From Protopterus annectens (taxonomy: Eukaryota > Chordata > Ceratodontiformes > Protopteridae): a DNA stretch of 64,000 nt. Made by a program: the position numbers and the translations under genes. Under the pieces are notes generated by a model. That model saw only the letters and a list, made by a program, of their open reading frames with translations. It had not been told where the DNA came from and did no database searches. The DNA lies in assembly GCF_019279795.1 (NCBI RefSeq), contig NC_056734.1, positions 3,023,065 to 3,087,064 of the forward strand, given 5' to 3'. Below are positions 54,219 to 64,000 of the stretch, one piece after another (the stretch's first letter is position 1; each line of letters begins with the position of its first letter).

Positions 54219-55990
54219 ATGTCAGAAAAAGTTATTAATTTTCTCGCCTGTGGAAAGCAAATACCACACCGAGGCTTCCCTTCACTGCATCACTTGTTTA
54301 GGCCCAGACCACGACGTCCCTTGTCGCTTCTGTGCTTTGTTCAATGCCAGAACTATCTGTCAGGCCCTTGTTGTAGCCATATTTTTTCGCTTACAGTCCT
54401 CGAATTCCGATATGGCTTCGGTAAGCCACCCGACAGCAGATCATCCCGAAAAAACATAAAGACAGAGACAGATCACACAGGTCCAAACCTACTGACGGCG
54501 CTTCTGTTAAGCTAGTCGTCAGTTCTCCAGTACTAAGGCACTTTCGCAGCCCCTGATGTCTGCTTCTGTTGATTCGCAGGCTGATACAGAGACCCTTTCG
54601 GAGTCTGGTATGCCGCAGAACTCTTTGACCAAGGATCCTGTGGTAGCCTCTACCTTGGATGGGTCCAGAGTCGCTGACCAGGCACCAGCTTCTGAAGAAC
54701 TCCTTCGCACTACCGAATCTTGACACAGATGTTTTCTTTCGCGACTATTGTTCTTTCTAAAACTACCGAGTTTCTTGGGCCCCGGGTACTAACCACACCC
54801 AAGAAACTGACCACCCACTCTCAGGTGCCTGCTACCTTGCCTCAGTCTCAAATGCTTAAAATGGTGGAAGACCTTTTCATACTGATCAGGGGAAGCCAAA
54901 CTACCCCCTCCAAAAGGAAAAGAGATCTGTCCCCTGTAGTTTTGTCTGAACAAGAGTCAGATGAATCTGATGCATCTGGATATGAAGACATGCAACCCCT
55001 CTCTACTTATGAGGATTCTGATGCAGAGGATTGCATTCCTTCAGCCTGTCCCTCAGAGGATTTTTCCTTTGGGGAAATCCTGCATACTTCAAGGAAGCAT
55101 TTCCAATGGGAAGAGTCAGGACTATCCTCAGTCTAAAAAGAGACTTGGGGAATTCCTAGTTCTTCCACAACACAGACCCTTGGCCATCCCCCAGTCCTGG
55201 ATGTTGTTTTTCAAATCCAGGTTGACTCCGAATGCTCTCCCTCCTGCTCTCAGAAAACCAGACAGGTACTGTAGAGTCCCTGATTCACACAAAATATCTT
55301 TTTTAAAAATCCTACAGCTGACCCTGAGGTTATTTCTCAAAGGCCAAACGGGATTAAAGCAACCTCTGTTAAGAATCCCACCCCCTCAGACAGGAATTCC
55401 CGAGCATTGGACAGATTGGGTAAAAAAAGTATACACCTCAGCTACTCTTTCTATCACAGCACTAAATTGTCAGTTCCATATGCTGAAATTTCAGCAACAT
55501 ACCTTGGAACTCCTTAAACAAAAAATGTCTTCCTTTCCTGCTTGGGCAGAATCTAAAGATTTACAAGAGTTAATGCACTCTGCAAGTCAAGTAACTAAAC
55601 ACACCTTGCACTGTGGTTTTGATGCCCTAGAAGCTTCTTGCAGGGCAGCAGTCACTGGATCTGTCATTAGAAGGCATGCATGGCTTAAGGAACAGCCCCT
55701 GCCAGACCATGTCTAATCTAAATTGTTGGATGCCCCCTTGCACAAAGATAACTTATTTGGCACTAAAGCAGAAGGGGTCTTAAAAAAGATGGAAAAAAAG
55801 CAAAATCTATGCAAACAGTTAAGTATTTCTTACAGGTCCAGCCCACTAGGTTCAGCAAGCATTATCCCTCCAAACACTGGTCCTTTCCTGCTTCTAGTAA
55901 ACTGGCCCAGCCTAGGCCCTGTGGAAGCAGACCCCCCCCCCCCCCAGAAAGCAGCCCAAGGGAATGCAGAAATCTAAGCAGTGGACTACC
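54219..55990 (+). pseudogene. Gag of DIRS-2, frameshifted
   Basis: MSEKVINFLACGKQIPHRGF (54,219) has the first Cys of the Cys/His block mutated; a parallel frame gives CITCLGPDHDVPCRFCALFN. The body follows in 54,845-55,136 (LKMVEDLFILIRGS; FSFGEILHTSRKHFQWEES) and 55,137-55,716 (LVLPQHRPLAIP; KPDRYCRVPDSHK; LNCQFHMLKFQQHTLEL; RRHAWLKEQPLPDHV). Then 55,723-55,977 contains LDAPLHKDNLFGTKAEGVLK. Inactive. Confidence 0.83.
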
Positions 55991-55999
55991 TCCACTTCA

Positions 56000-57720
56000 A
56001 AACCAGGGAGTTCTAAGCCACCCCCTTATGGTAATAACTCAGAATGACTCATCTCCTCCACCCCCTCCCTCTGCCCACCTTCACTTACCCTTAAGGGGAA
56101 AACTCTCCTTTCACTCAAGCACCTGGGCCACCATTACCAAGGACCACTGGGTTTTGAACATTGTGTCTCAGGGATACACATTTTCCTTCCACACCCTTCC
56201 AACCCCAAAAGGGTTCCCAGATCTACCACCAAATCAGTGAAAAGAGGCTCAAAAGCAAATCCTTTCCTCTCTCTCTAGGAGGGCAGTAGAGCACGTTCCT
56301 GTAGAACAGATAGGCCAAGGTTTCTACTCCAGACTTTTCCTGGTGCCCAGAAAAGGGGGCACCTGGCACCCCATCCACTATTTACCCATTCTAAACACCT
56401 TCCTGGTGATCCCAAAATTCAAAATGCTTACCCTCCATCAGCTGCTTCCCATGCTCTCCAAGGATGCTTGGCTAGCCACCCTAGATCTTAGAGGCCTACC
56501 TCCACATTCCTATCAGGGAATCATGCAGGAAATGTCTTCACTTCAGGGCAGGATCTCAACACTTTCAGTTTTCTGCGCTTCCCTTTGGCTTATCTACTGC
56601 TCCCAGAGTTTTCACAAAATGCCTGCCTCTGGCCTTTGCCTTTTGCAGACAAAAAAATATTCAGATTTACCCATACTTAGACGACTGCCTTATTCAGGCA
56701 GATAGCCAGGAAAAGCTGCTCAAGCACCTGGCCTTTGTAAAGACCCTACTAACCTCCCTAGGGTACACAATCAACGAAAAGAAATCCAAACAGGTGCCCA
56801 CCCAAAGGATAATCTTCCTGGGAGCAAGTCTGGACATGGCATCCCAGATGGCATACATTACTCCAGAGAAACAAATTTTCCTGACAGCCTACTTCTCTCA
56901 ACAAGCTGCCAGGCCCCAGCTATCTGCAATGAAGATCCTGCAAGCTCTGGGGTTCATGGCATCTTGCATACTCCTCATTCCATATGCCAGACTGCATATG
57001 AGGAAACTTCAGTGGTACCTAAAGAGCCTTTGGTGTCCACACTCTCAAGACCTAGAAACTCTTCTACCTATAATTCATTGCCTCAGAAAAGATTTTCTTT
57101 GCTGTGCAACAGCATGCTCTCACAACAAGGGGAATACCTTTCTCCCAGACCCTCACCACACACATCAGTCTATACTTGGTGTGCACACCTGGACGGCAGA
57201 TGCATACAGGGTTAATGGAGCCCACAGCAAATCCCTCTACATGTCAGTCAAAAAGATATGATGGATGTGCCCCACACATTGATAGCTTTCAAGCCTCTGC
57301 TCTCTCCAGGGGCTCTCCTGATCAAAACAGACAAACACCACTGTGATGTGGTACATCACCAAGCAGGAAGGACTCAATCCCACCCTCTATGCTGGCTGGT
57401 CATGATCCTTTGGCACAGCCTCTGCCATGCACCTACACCTGTTAGCACAATTCCTACCAGGCTCTCTCAACTCTCTAGCATAAGCAGAAATCTTCTGGAC
57501 CCACATGAGTGGCAACTCAACAGAAGTAACTTAACCCTAATAATGCAGAAATGGGGAACGCTGAAGGTCGACCTCTTTGCCTTCCACATCAACTATCGGC
57601 TCGGCAAATTCTGTACCAGGGAGCATCACTACATGGCTTGGAAAGTGGATGCCCTGTCCTTCCCCTGGGTCAATCTATAGGTCTATGCCTTTCCTCCCCT
57701 GCCTCTCTTCCCCAGGGTAC
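56000..57720 (+). pseudogene. Reverse transcriptase / RNase H of DIRS-2, frameshifted
   Basis: FYSRLFLVPRKGGTWHPIHY-type sequence lies near 56,320-56,385 and LVIPKFKMLTLHQLLPML at 56,403. YPYLDD is readable at about 56,671-56,688. QRIIFLGASLDMASQMAYIT and [20 protein letters not shown] lie in 56,794-57,000, and MRKLQWYLKSLW follows without interruption, giving the empty-site reference for DIRS-1. RNase H and connection pieces continue to about 57,715. Confidence 0.84.
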
Positions 57721-57729
57721 TGCTCAGTA

Positions 57730-58955
57730 TAAGGGAGGAAAAACCAAGGACCATTCTTATAACTCCAGACTGGCCCCGGCAACACTGGTGCCCCTTGCTG
57801 CACAGCCTGTCCCTGCTACCTCCATGGCATCATCCTCTGATTCCAAACCTGACCCAGAGGAAAGGGGAATTCGTGCATCCCCAGTTGCAGACACTAATTT
57901 TGGCAGTTTGGCTTATTCTCTAACCCTGAACAGTCTGCCAACTTCAGTAAACAGGTTCTGGATGTTATCCATGAGGCCAGATGTCCTAGAAAGTCTTATG
58001 CTGACAGATGGAAAAGGTTCTGCACCTGGATCCAGGCTAAGGGAGCCAATACGGCACAGCCCTCCCTCCCTCTCATCCTGGATTACTTAGCTGACCTATT
58101 ACACAGTGGCCTCTCTTTCTCCTCTGTAAAAAATCATGCCTCTGCTATTTCTGCTCGTTTTCCCATTGAGCAGCCCCCTTTTTCACACCCTTTGATCAAA
58201 CAGTTCCTAAGAGGGGCCAGCAACTTGAGGCCACCCAGAAGGGCACAGACACCAGCTTGAGACCTTAACTTTGTGTTGGAAAAGCTCACCGTGCCCCCTT
58301 TCAAACCAGCTTCTTCTGCAGAGTTAAACTTTCTCTCCTGGAAGACTGCATTCCTTCTGGCCATCACTTCAGCCAGAAGAGTCTCTAAGCTGCAAGCGCT
58401 CATGGCTGTGGAACCCTTCATCATCATCCATGCAGGCAGGGTATCCCTTAGAACTAACCCATCCTTCATGCCTAAGGTGTTGTCCAATGTGGCTCTTAAC
58501 CAATCCATTCATTTGCTAACCTTTTTCCCTAACCCCCAGAACAAGGGGGGAAGGATTATTCACTCTCTAGATGTGCACAGACAGCTCAGATTCTATCTAG
58601 ACAGGGTTAAATCCTTCAGAAAGTCTGATCAATTGCTAGCTAGCTTTGCTGCAGGGGCAGAAGGCAAAGCCATCCCCAAACAAACCATTTCCAAATGGAT
58701 AGCACACTGCATCCTTTTCTGCTACAAACAGCATTGAAAACCTCCCCCCAAGGGGGGTCAGGACACACTCCACCAGAGCAGCCTCCACCTCTGCAGCTTT
58801 CCTCAGAGGAGTCCCCACCAGGGCCATCCTGGAGGCTGCCACCTGGGCATCTGTTCACACTTTTACCAAGCATTAAAACCTGCCTCTCTTCTCCAAATCC
58901 AGAGCAGGGTTTGCCTCTGCAGTCTTGCAGGGCATCCTAGCCAGCCCCTAGTTTC
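57730..58955 (+). pseudogene. Tyrosine recombinase of DIRS-2, frameshifted
   Basis: Core-binding remnants lie at 57,955-58,060. The frame at 58,273-58,737 has KLTVPPFKPASSAELNFLSW, TSARRVSKLQAL, LRTNPSFMPKV, LDVHRQLRFYLDRVK and PKQTISKWIAHCI. After a stop and shift come HSTRAASTSAAFLRG and FTKHXNLPLF-like sequence, in which the codon for the nucleophile tyrosine reads TAA (58,874). Inactive. Confidence 0.84.
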
Positions 58956-59007
58956 CTTGACTGCCTCCACCCTTTTCCTCAGCTTTGGGAATCAACCCAA
59001 ATGTGAT

Positions 59008-59095
59008 GACTGTAACAGTGAAACATGAAGAACATAGTACAGCTGTGTACACTTACCATAAATGTAGATGTTCAAGTGTATTCACTGTTGCAGTC
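59008..59095. repeat. ICR of DIRS-2
   Basis: GTGAAACATGAAGAACAT joined to AGTACAGCTGTGTACACTTA, the inverse of the left and right ends of the same element. Confidence 0.9.
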
Positions 59096-59267
59096 TTGGT
59101 TTCCCTCCCTCCATCCCCCTTTCTTCTCTTTCTCCTTTTATTACATCTCTAACTTGTTGGTCTCCTTCCTTACAAGGGACATATTGGTATTTATTTTCCA
59201 CTGGTGGGGCTCTTTCACCAGAACCTGGTCTCCTACTTGGGGACTCCTGACAGGTTAGGGCAAGAAA

Positions 59268-59475
59268 AACTGATGTAGTGGCATCGGCTGCCTTACTTTA
59301 TATTACTGACGACCTGACATCAGTCCTCAAGCGACAGCAGCCGACGCAGAAATACTAAGTCTCTGGTATTCGGGCCGGCCGAGGGCTACCCTGGCAGGGA
59401 TTACCCAAAAGTTATGACTGCAACAATGAATACACTCTAACATCTACATTTATGGTAAGTATACACAACTGTACT
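59268..59475. repeat. Right inverted terminal repeat of DIRS-2
   Basis: Inverse of the left repeat, then the terminal GTATACACAACTGTACT ending at 59,475. Confidence 0.87.
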
Positions 59476-59504
59476 TTAGAGAGTGTTTTATTTGTATATG
59501 TATG

Positions 59505-59739
59505 TTGTTGTATCTTTTGGCTTTTCCCAGTTAGGGGTTGCCACAGTGGAACTCCGGTCCACGAATGATTGGCAGTAGAGTTTTACATGCCGAGTTGCCG
59601 GCTCTGACGCACAACCTTCAACGAAGGGACGCCCATTCATGCACGTCTCCACACAGAAGACACTCTAGCTGAGAATCTAACAGGACAACGTATTACTGTG
59701 AGGCGACAACGCTACCGCAGAACCACCACCGCAGTCGTG
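59505..59739 (-). mobile_element. tRNA-derived SINE, best copy
   Basis: On the minus strand the head (59,739 downward) reads GGTTCTGCGGTAGCGTTGTC and CTGTTAGATTCTC, resembling tRNA promoter boxes A and B. A conserved middle (TGTGTGGAGACGTGCATGAA) and a 3' part ending in a CAA-rich tail follow. The target duplication TGTATATGTATG is at 59,493-59,504 and 59,740-59,751. Confidence 0.85.
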
Positions 59740-59747
59740 TGTATATG

Positions 59748-59751
<4 letters not shown>

Positions 59752-59786
<35 letters not shown>
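59752..59786. repeat. (TA)n microsatellite
   Basis: About 12-13 TA units next to the SINE insertion. Confidence 0.9.
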
Positions 59787-59869
59787 TTGGAAAAATGTAA
59801 TTATGGTAATTCCTCCTGAAAATTATTTGGATTTTTGTCAAGGGCAGAGGAGGTGGGCCCAATACCGGG

Positions 59870-60135
59870 AGGATAGTGCGTATACTAGCTAAAAAAATAA
59901 GCAGGCTGGAGCACTCTTGATCAACTTCACAAAGCTTTTGATATCGTTTATTGGTCTTTTGTGTAGAAGTTGATGACATTTTACAATTTCCCAGGAACTT
60001 TCATTAACTGGATTAAAGTTTTTTATTGTAATACTTCAGATCAATTGTACATTAACGGTATTTTATAATCCCTTCAGCTTTAGCCTAGGGAAAAAAATCA
60101 GGAATGTCCTGTGTTCCCTCTTAACCGAACTATGA
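59870..60135 (+). pseudogene. L1-like reverse transcriptase relic
   Basis: RILAKKISRLEHS at about 59,880, KAFDIVYWSFV at about 59,935, then FINWIKVFYCNTSDQLYING at about 60,002-60,060 correspond in order to the L1 palm block (KILA..RIS, KAFD..W, INWI..LY). Several stops; a short fossil. Confidence 0.6.
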
Positions 60136-61570
60136 TCAAAAGACAGTAACAGAAGCATATCTAATGGCTGATTTGTATTTACATCCAAGATTGTGTCCTT
60201 TGACCACTTGCTTCACAGACTATTGTGTCATTTGGCTTAATGACCCAACTGAACAAGTTGGACTTATCCTGCAGGAATTAGACTTTTCAAGTTTCCAGTT
60301 ATGACAGGACGGAACTCTTTTCTTTGCTTGTGTCACAGGTAGCTACCTTGCAACTTACAGCATCATTACATGTCAGGGTTGTCCAGGAAACTTACTTGAT
60401 ATTTAAATTTAAATCTGATTCAAGCCATTGGCTGGAAGCAAACCTATTGCTCTTTTTTTTTTTATTAGGAACAACTACAGGCATCCATTTTTAAATGAAA
60501 AAAATTGCATTTGCATTTTATAAGCAAATTCCAGGCAATTAAAATGCTTGCTTTGCCTAAATTCCTTTTTATAGTTTGGCATCTTCCCCAGGTAGACTTT
60601 TCTGTGTATGTGAGGAAAGTTTAGAAGCTCATTTCTGACTTTGTGAGACAGTAAGAGACTATGGACCAGTAGAAACAGGTTGTGTATACAAGTGTAAGGA
60701 AGGGTTTGGTTTTCCAGATATGATTTGCAATGGTAGAATGGCTATTGCAGAATTTTATGTGCATTTAAGGAAGCCCGTAAAACCACTGTGTATTTGCATA
60801 GGATGTTGCCCTCAGTCTGTTCTGGTACTCCATCATTTAAAGTGTAAGATGTGGAAGGCATTGCGTATTTGGTGGACTTGCTGCTTAAAAAAAAAAAAAA
60901 AAAAAAAGTCAGGAATATTATACAATGCGGGCTGATCCTGAAATTGGTCAATACTGATCAATGCACAACCTCAGTAAACAAATATAAGTACCTAAAATAA
61001 TTGCATGTACTCTTTTTATGGTGGGAAAAGGAAATCATTGTTCTGTTTTATGTATGGGATAAGCTTAGACATGAATTCCCTTCTGTGGCATCATACTGGT
61101 GTCAGTATGCTTAACTCCAGTCCTTGTCTTGCTTATCCTACCTACCTTTCCTGTAATTAGTGTTCCAGATACAGATTTGCTGTATCCAGGACTGTTTGTA
61201 AGTTTCTGAGTCCCCCAAGCCTTTCTGTGTTGGAGGGAAGCCTTCTAGATTATCGGTGGGAGTGGTAAGCTTTAGGTAACCTGCCTACCACATAAGGAGT
61301 GGTTCTGGCTCAGAATTTGTAGTTATTGGCCGTTTGGGCTGTCTTCCATCTCTCTCAACTTTCTGATTTGAAGGCCTACATTTCCACTTGTTTCTGTCCT
61401 GTAACTTTTCCTGGGCCCATCTCATTTGCTCACTCAAAAAAAATTTTTTTTTTTGTTTATCTGCTTTTACTGTATTTGTGTTTCTTCCTACTTTATTTTG
61501 CTTTTGCGTCATCTTAATAGTACTCAGTTGTATTTATTACTGCTTGGTGTAACTCATTCTAAGCCTTTTA
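60136..61570. other. No recognisable gene
   Basis: AT-rich sequence with an A tract at 60,888-60,907. Short frames only, no family motif. May include the untranslated start of the CR1 copy that follows. Confidence 0.4.
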
Positions 61571-61861
61571 GTTTAAGCACTTGGGCTTCAATCCAGTTGT
61601 TTCACATTAAGAAGGTTTGTGTTCTGCACTGTAGTGGCAGAACAGGTAGCTTACATCCTTCTAAGTTGGGAACTGCTGATTGAGGGCTCAGTGTCTGTTA
61701 TTCTAAATGTGTATTAATTCTGGTTTAAGCACTTGGGCTTCAGGCCAGTTATTTTACATTAAGAGGGTTCGTGGTCTGCACTCTTGTAGGAGGAGAGGCT
61801 GGACTCTGCCCTTCTGAGCTGGGAATTTCTGGTTAAAGGCTTATAGTGCCTGCATATTTGA
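61571..61861. repeat. Two 152-bp tandem units upstream of CR1 ORF1
   Basis: GTTTAAGCACTTGGGCTTCA starts at both 61,571 and 61,723, with partial similarity through the units (TTACATTAAG, GTCTGCACT, GAGCTGGGAA-like). They may be promoter monomers of the CR1 5' region; that is inference. Confidence 0.6.
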
Positions 61862-62277
61862 ACTGCTTCTTACTGAAATTGGTACACCTTGTTTGCTGTA
61901 GCATAGACTAGATCCAGGCCTGCTGAATCTAGCTTTGTTTGTATGCTTGTTGTTTGTTTGCTTGTTATTTCCCTGAAACACTAATTCCACCAAAAGCGCG
62001 GCTTTTCAGCGCTTCTGTGGATCCCTAGTGATATCTGCATTGCTTACTGTACTTGTTTCCTTGTTTCACTTGAAAGAAAGTTACTGTTTGTCATTTTTGC
62101 ATTTAAGTTACCTGTAACACATTGCATTTAAGTTACCTGGCACTTGCTCACTAAAGCAATTATATAAGTCAGCACTAAAAAATTAAAAGCACTACACCCT
62201 CACAAACTCCCCTTGAGTACCTTGTTCCCCATTGGCCCTTTTTTCAATTATAAAGGAATTCCCAATACTATTCTAGC

Positions 62278-63248
62278 ATGTCCAAAGGTCAGTTGTCAAT
62301 CTCCTCTCTGGTCCAGCTGATGAATCTGGGAATCTTGAGGCAATGTTACAACTGCCTCATGTACACAGACAACCCTCTCCTCCTCACAACAAATTCCAAC
62401 ACATGTGAGAGATGCAACCATATAGCCAAACTGGAGGCTAAGCTCTCTCAACTCCGTACTGGCGTAACCAGTCAGGAGGAGAAGGAAACCACACTCACTA
62501 CAATTCCAGTCTCACATAGACCTACCACGACAGCAAGCCAAACACATAAACACACAAAAACATACTCGGAGGCTCTAAATAAAAATCTTCCTAAGCAGAA
62601 GAGACCTCCAAAGCAGACACCCAAGCAACCGCTACCCCAAAACAAAACGCGTGCAACACATAGCTCATAAAGCCAGTGTGCCTAACAGTCACAACCCTTA
62701 AGGCTAAACAACACACCTGATACACTTGTAATAGGTGACTCTATCATCAGGCACACTGACGTCTCGCTCACCAGGCTGAACAAGGAAAGTCACGGTGAGC
62801 TGCCTGTCGGGCGCTAGGATCCGCCACATAACACAAGCACTTGGGTCACTCCAAGGCAAGTACAAATATGACTCTGTCATTGTCCATGCTGGTGTGAATT
62901 ACCTGAGACGTACCTCCCTGGACTACATGAAAAGAGACATAGAGGAGCTCTCAGAGCATGTAGCCCAGGCCGGTATGACCCTGACCTTGAGTAGCATCTT
63001 ACCCTCACCAAGAATGATGCCACAAGATGAAGACAAGATGATCAATTTCAACAATTGGCTTAAGTATTGGTGTCATTCAAAGGGGATCCAATGCCTGTCA
63101 GCCTGGGATGACATGCTCGACAAGCCACGATGCTTCATTAGAGACGGCTTGCACCTGTCACCCCTGGGCTTTCGGATATTGGCAAAGGCTCTTGCTATCC
63201 CCATAGTGCCTTTTTTAGGCAAGGTTCAAAAGACAAACCCACCTCCAT
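62278..63248 (+). pseudogene. CR1 ORF1: zinc-binding N-terminus, coiled coil and SGNH esterase
   Basis: ATG 62,278 opens a frame with C-x2-C at CYNC and C-x2-C at CERC, then HIAKLEAKLSQLR, probably a short coiled coil, and a basic Pro/Lys/Gln linker. After stops near 62,668 and 62,683 the same frame gives TLVIGDSIIRHTD (SGNH block I serine in GDSII, 62,734-62,742). A shift near 62,810 leads to frame 62,795-63,248 with VIVHAGVNYLRR and DGLHLSPLGFRI (Asp and His of the triad). Vertebrate CR1 ORF1 proteins are known to carry this esterase, proposed to aid RNA binding or membranes. Broken copy. Confidence 0.82.
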
Positions 63249-63271
63249 AGGTATCACAAGGGATAAAAAAC

Positions 63272-63410
63272 TGAGTAATGCTACTCAACGACAGAAGTCT
63301 AAACCTCAAGATGCACGCACTCGAAACTCTCCTTAGCATGCAGAACACGATATCTGTGCAGTAACAGAAACCTGGTTCAAGGCTCCCGAGAGCACCCCAG
63401 CACTACCAGG
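63272..63410 (+). pseudogene. CR1 ORF2: start of endonuclease, truncated
   Basis: SLNLKMHALETLLSMQNT and, in the next frame, AVTETWF correspond to the N-terminal start of the CR1 endonuclease, where the glutamate of TETW is catalytic. A shift splits them. The gene is cut at 63,411 by the left end of DIRS-B2. Confidence 0.75.
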
Positions 63411-64000
63411 ATGTAATGGGATCCTATCTCGCCTACATTCATGACAGATGGGTTCGGAGCCGATCTATCGGCTCCGACTCGGCAACTTATATACTAGCAC
63501 GAAGTCTCTCATTGGCTGGGCTATATCCTATCCCAGGATGCACTACACCTGCTTCCCCAGATCTCGCTTGCCGCTTTACAAGCTGGACGTGGTCTCGACT
63601 TGGCTGGAGCTAAGTGGTTATTTTTACCTTTATCGGTCCTTGACCTTGGGGTTTTTTGCTATATATTAATCAAACAGCTGTTTTAACGGCTTCTTTATAA
63701 TATTTGTGAAGTTTAAGTGCTTGAGTGTCGTCTGGTGCTTGTTCCTTTTTTTCAGTCGGGCAAGGCCCGTTTGAGTTAGAGGGCCCTTGCCCTACTCTTG
63801 TGTACTATTTAGTTCAAAGTCCTTTGTACTGTTTATTTTAAGTCCTTTTGTGGTTTTTTGTCTTTCGGGCCAAGCCCGTTTAAATTAGAGGGCTTTGGGC
63901 CGTTGTACTTCTGTCAATTGCCTCTGAGGTAATTTTCTTCTAGGTGCTTGCGCCAGTGAGTCTCGCGCTTTTCAGTTGGCGCTTTTCTTCTTTATAGTGC
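63411..64000 (+). mobile_element. DIRS-B2: left end of a B-type DIRS element, runs off window
   Basis: Begins ATGTAATGGG, then TCTCGCCTACATTC and ATGGGTTCGGAGCCGATC, matching the left terminal repeat of DIRS-B (41,956-42,110) with many differences. It is therefore another subfamily. From 63,660 a leader without coding capacity follows. Confidence 0.83.
63758..63901. repeat. Two related GC-rich hairpins in the DIRS-B2 leader
   Basis: 63,758-63,792 (GGGCAAGGCCC ... GGGCCCTTGCCC) and 63,867-63,901 (GGGCCAAGCCC ... GGGCTTTGGGCC) are imperfect copies of each other. Each folds on itself. Confidence 0.7.

Larger units (their letters stand above)
53917..59475 (+). mobile_element. DIRS-2: structurally complete DIRS element
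   Basis: Starts ATGTTCTTCATG, ends CTGTACT, 5,559 bp. The join leaves CACAAGCAT^TTAGAGAG in the host with no duplication. Gag, reverse transcriptase / RNase H, recombinase, ICR and split inverted repeats are all present; all genes are broken by shifts or stops. Confidence 0.92.

Noticed and set aside
59640..59739. Functional tRNA gene
   Set aside because: Similarity is limited to promoter-like boxes, the cloverleaf is incomplete, and the unit has a SINE tail and target duplication.
60888..60907. Poly(A) tail of a processed gene copy
   Set aside because: No coding similarity or exon-joined gene precedes the A tract and no flanking duplication was seen.

Overview
The window looks like vertebrate nuclear DNA made almost entirely of retrotransposons, many inserted inside one another. 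The only host-gene-like coding sequence I recognise is one exon fragment of a LATS1-type kinase with a downstream splice donor. Abundant DIRS elements, Penelope-like elements (PLE), CR1-like LINEs, an L1 relic and a tRNA-derived SINE suggest an amphibian (caecilian or salamander) or another vertebrate rich in DIRS elements. That species guess is inference only. No complete host gene, rRNA, tRNA gene or CRISPR array was seen.

Left stack (1-19,394). An old DIRS element (here DIRS-e, 12,414-19,394 in view) is interrupted on its left by DIRS-d (1,257-12,413). DIRS-d is itself interrupted by DIRS-a1 (only its right end, 1-1,256, is in view) and by DIRS-c (2,085-10,405). DIRS-c carries a minus-strand Penelope-like element, PLE-1 (about 4,143-7,669). 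DIRS-3 (13,366-18,677) sits inside the recombinase gene of DIRS-e and has two identical 152-bp inverted repeats. DIRS-a1 also holds a 242-bp MITE.

Middle stack (19,395-41,955). Here are unrecognised sequence, a minus-strand 5'-truncated CR1, a 161-bp tandem duplication and an old LINE (LINE-g, about 23,450-25,754 and 40,318-41,480). LINE-g is split by DIRS-f (25,755-40,317), DIRS-f is split by DIRS-1 (26,612-35,895), and DIRS-1 is split by a 3,762-bp insert (29,645-33,406). That insert starts inside a LATS1-like kinase exon, runs through its splice donor and intron and an orphan DIRS Gag piece, and ends in a CR1 3' half with its ATGAACCT tail. It has the structure of a LINE-driven 5' transduction of a host exon and is the most interesting object here.

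Right part (41,956-64,000). DIRS-B (41,956-48,139) is a different DIRS family with long open stretches. PLE-2 (48,186-52,938) is a tandem Penelope insertion with roughly 1-kb pseudo-LTRs and a 13-bp target duplication. DIRS-2 (53,917-59,475) is complete in structure. A SINE, an L1 relic and the 5' part of a CR1 (ORF1 with an SGNH esterase domain, start of ORF2) follow. The CR1 is cut at 63,411 by the left end of another B-type DIRS that runs off the window.

How the parts work: DIRS elements encode Gag, a reverse transcriptase with RNase H, and a tyrosine recombinase. Their split inverted repeats and internal complementary region (ICR) support a circular DNA intermediate integrated by the recombinase without target duplication. 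PLEs use a reverse transcriptase fused to a GIY-YIG nuclease and carry hammerhead-like RNA motifs. CR1 LINEs use target-primed reverse transcription and probably supplied the machinery for the 3,762-bp insert. LINE machinery, not necessarily CR1, probably also moved the SINEs. Nearly every frame is broken by stops or shifts, so most copies are fossils.
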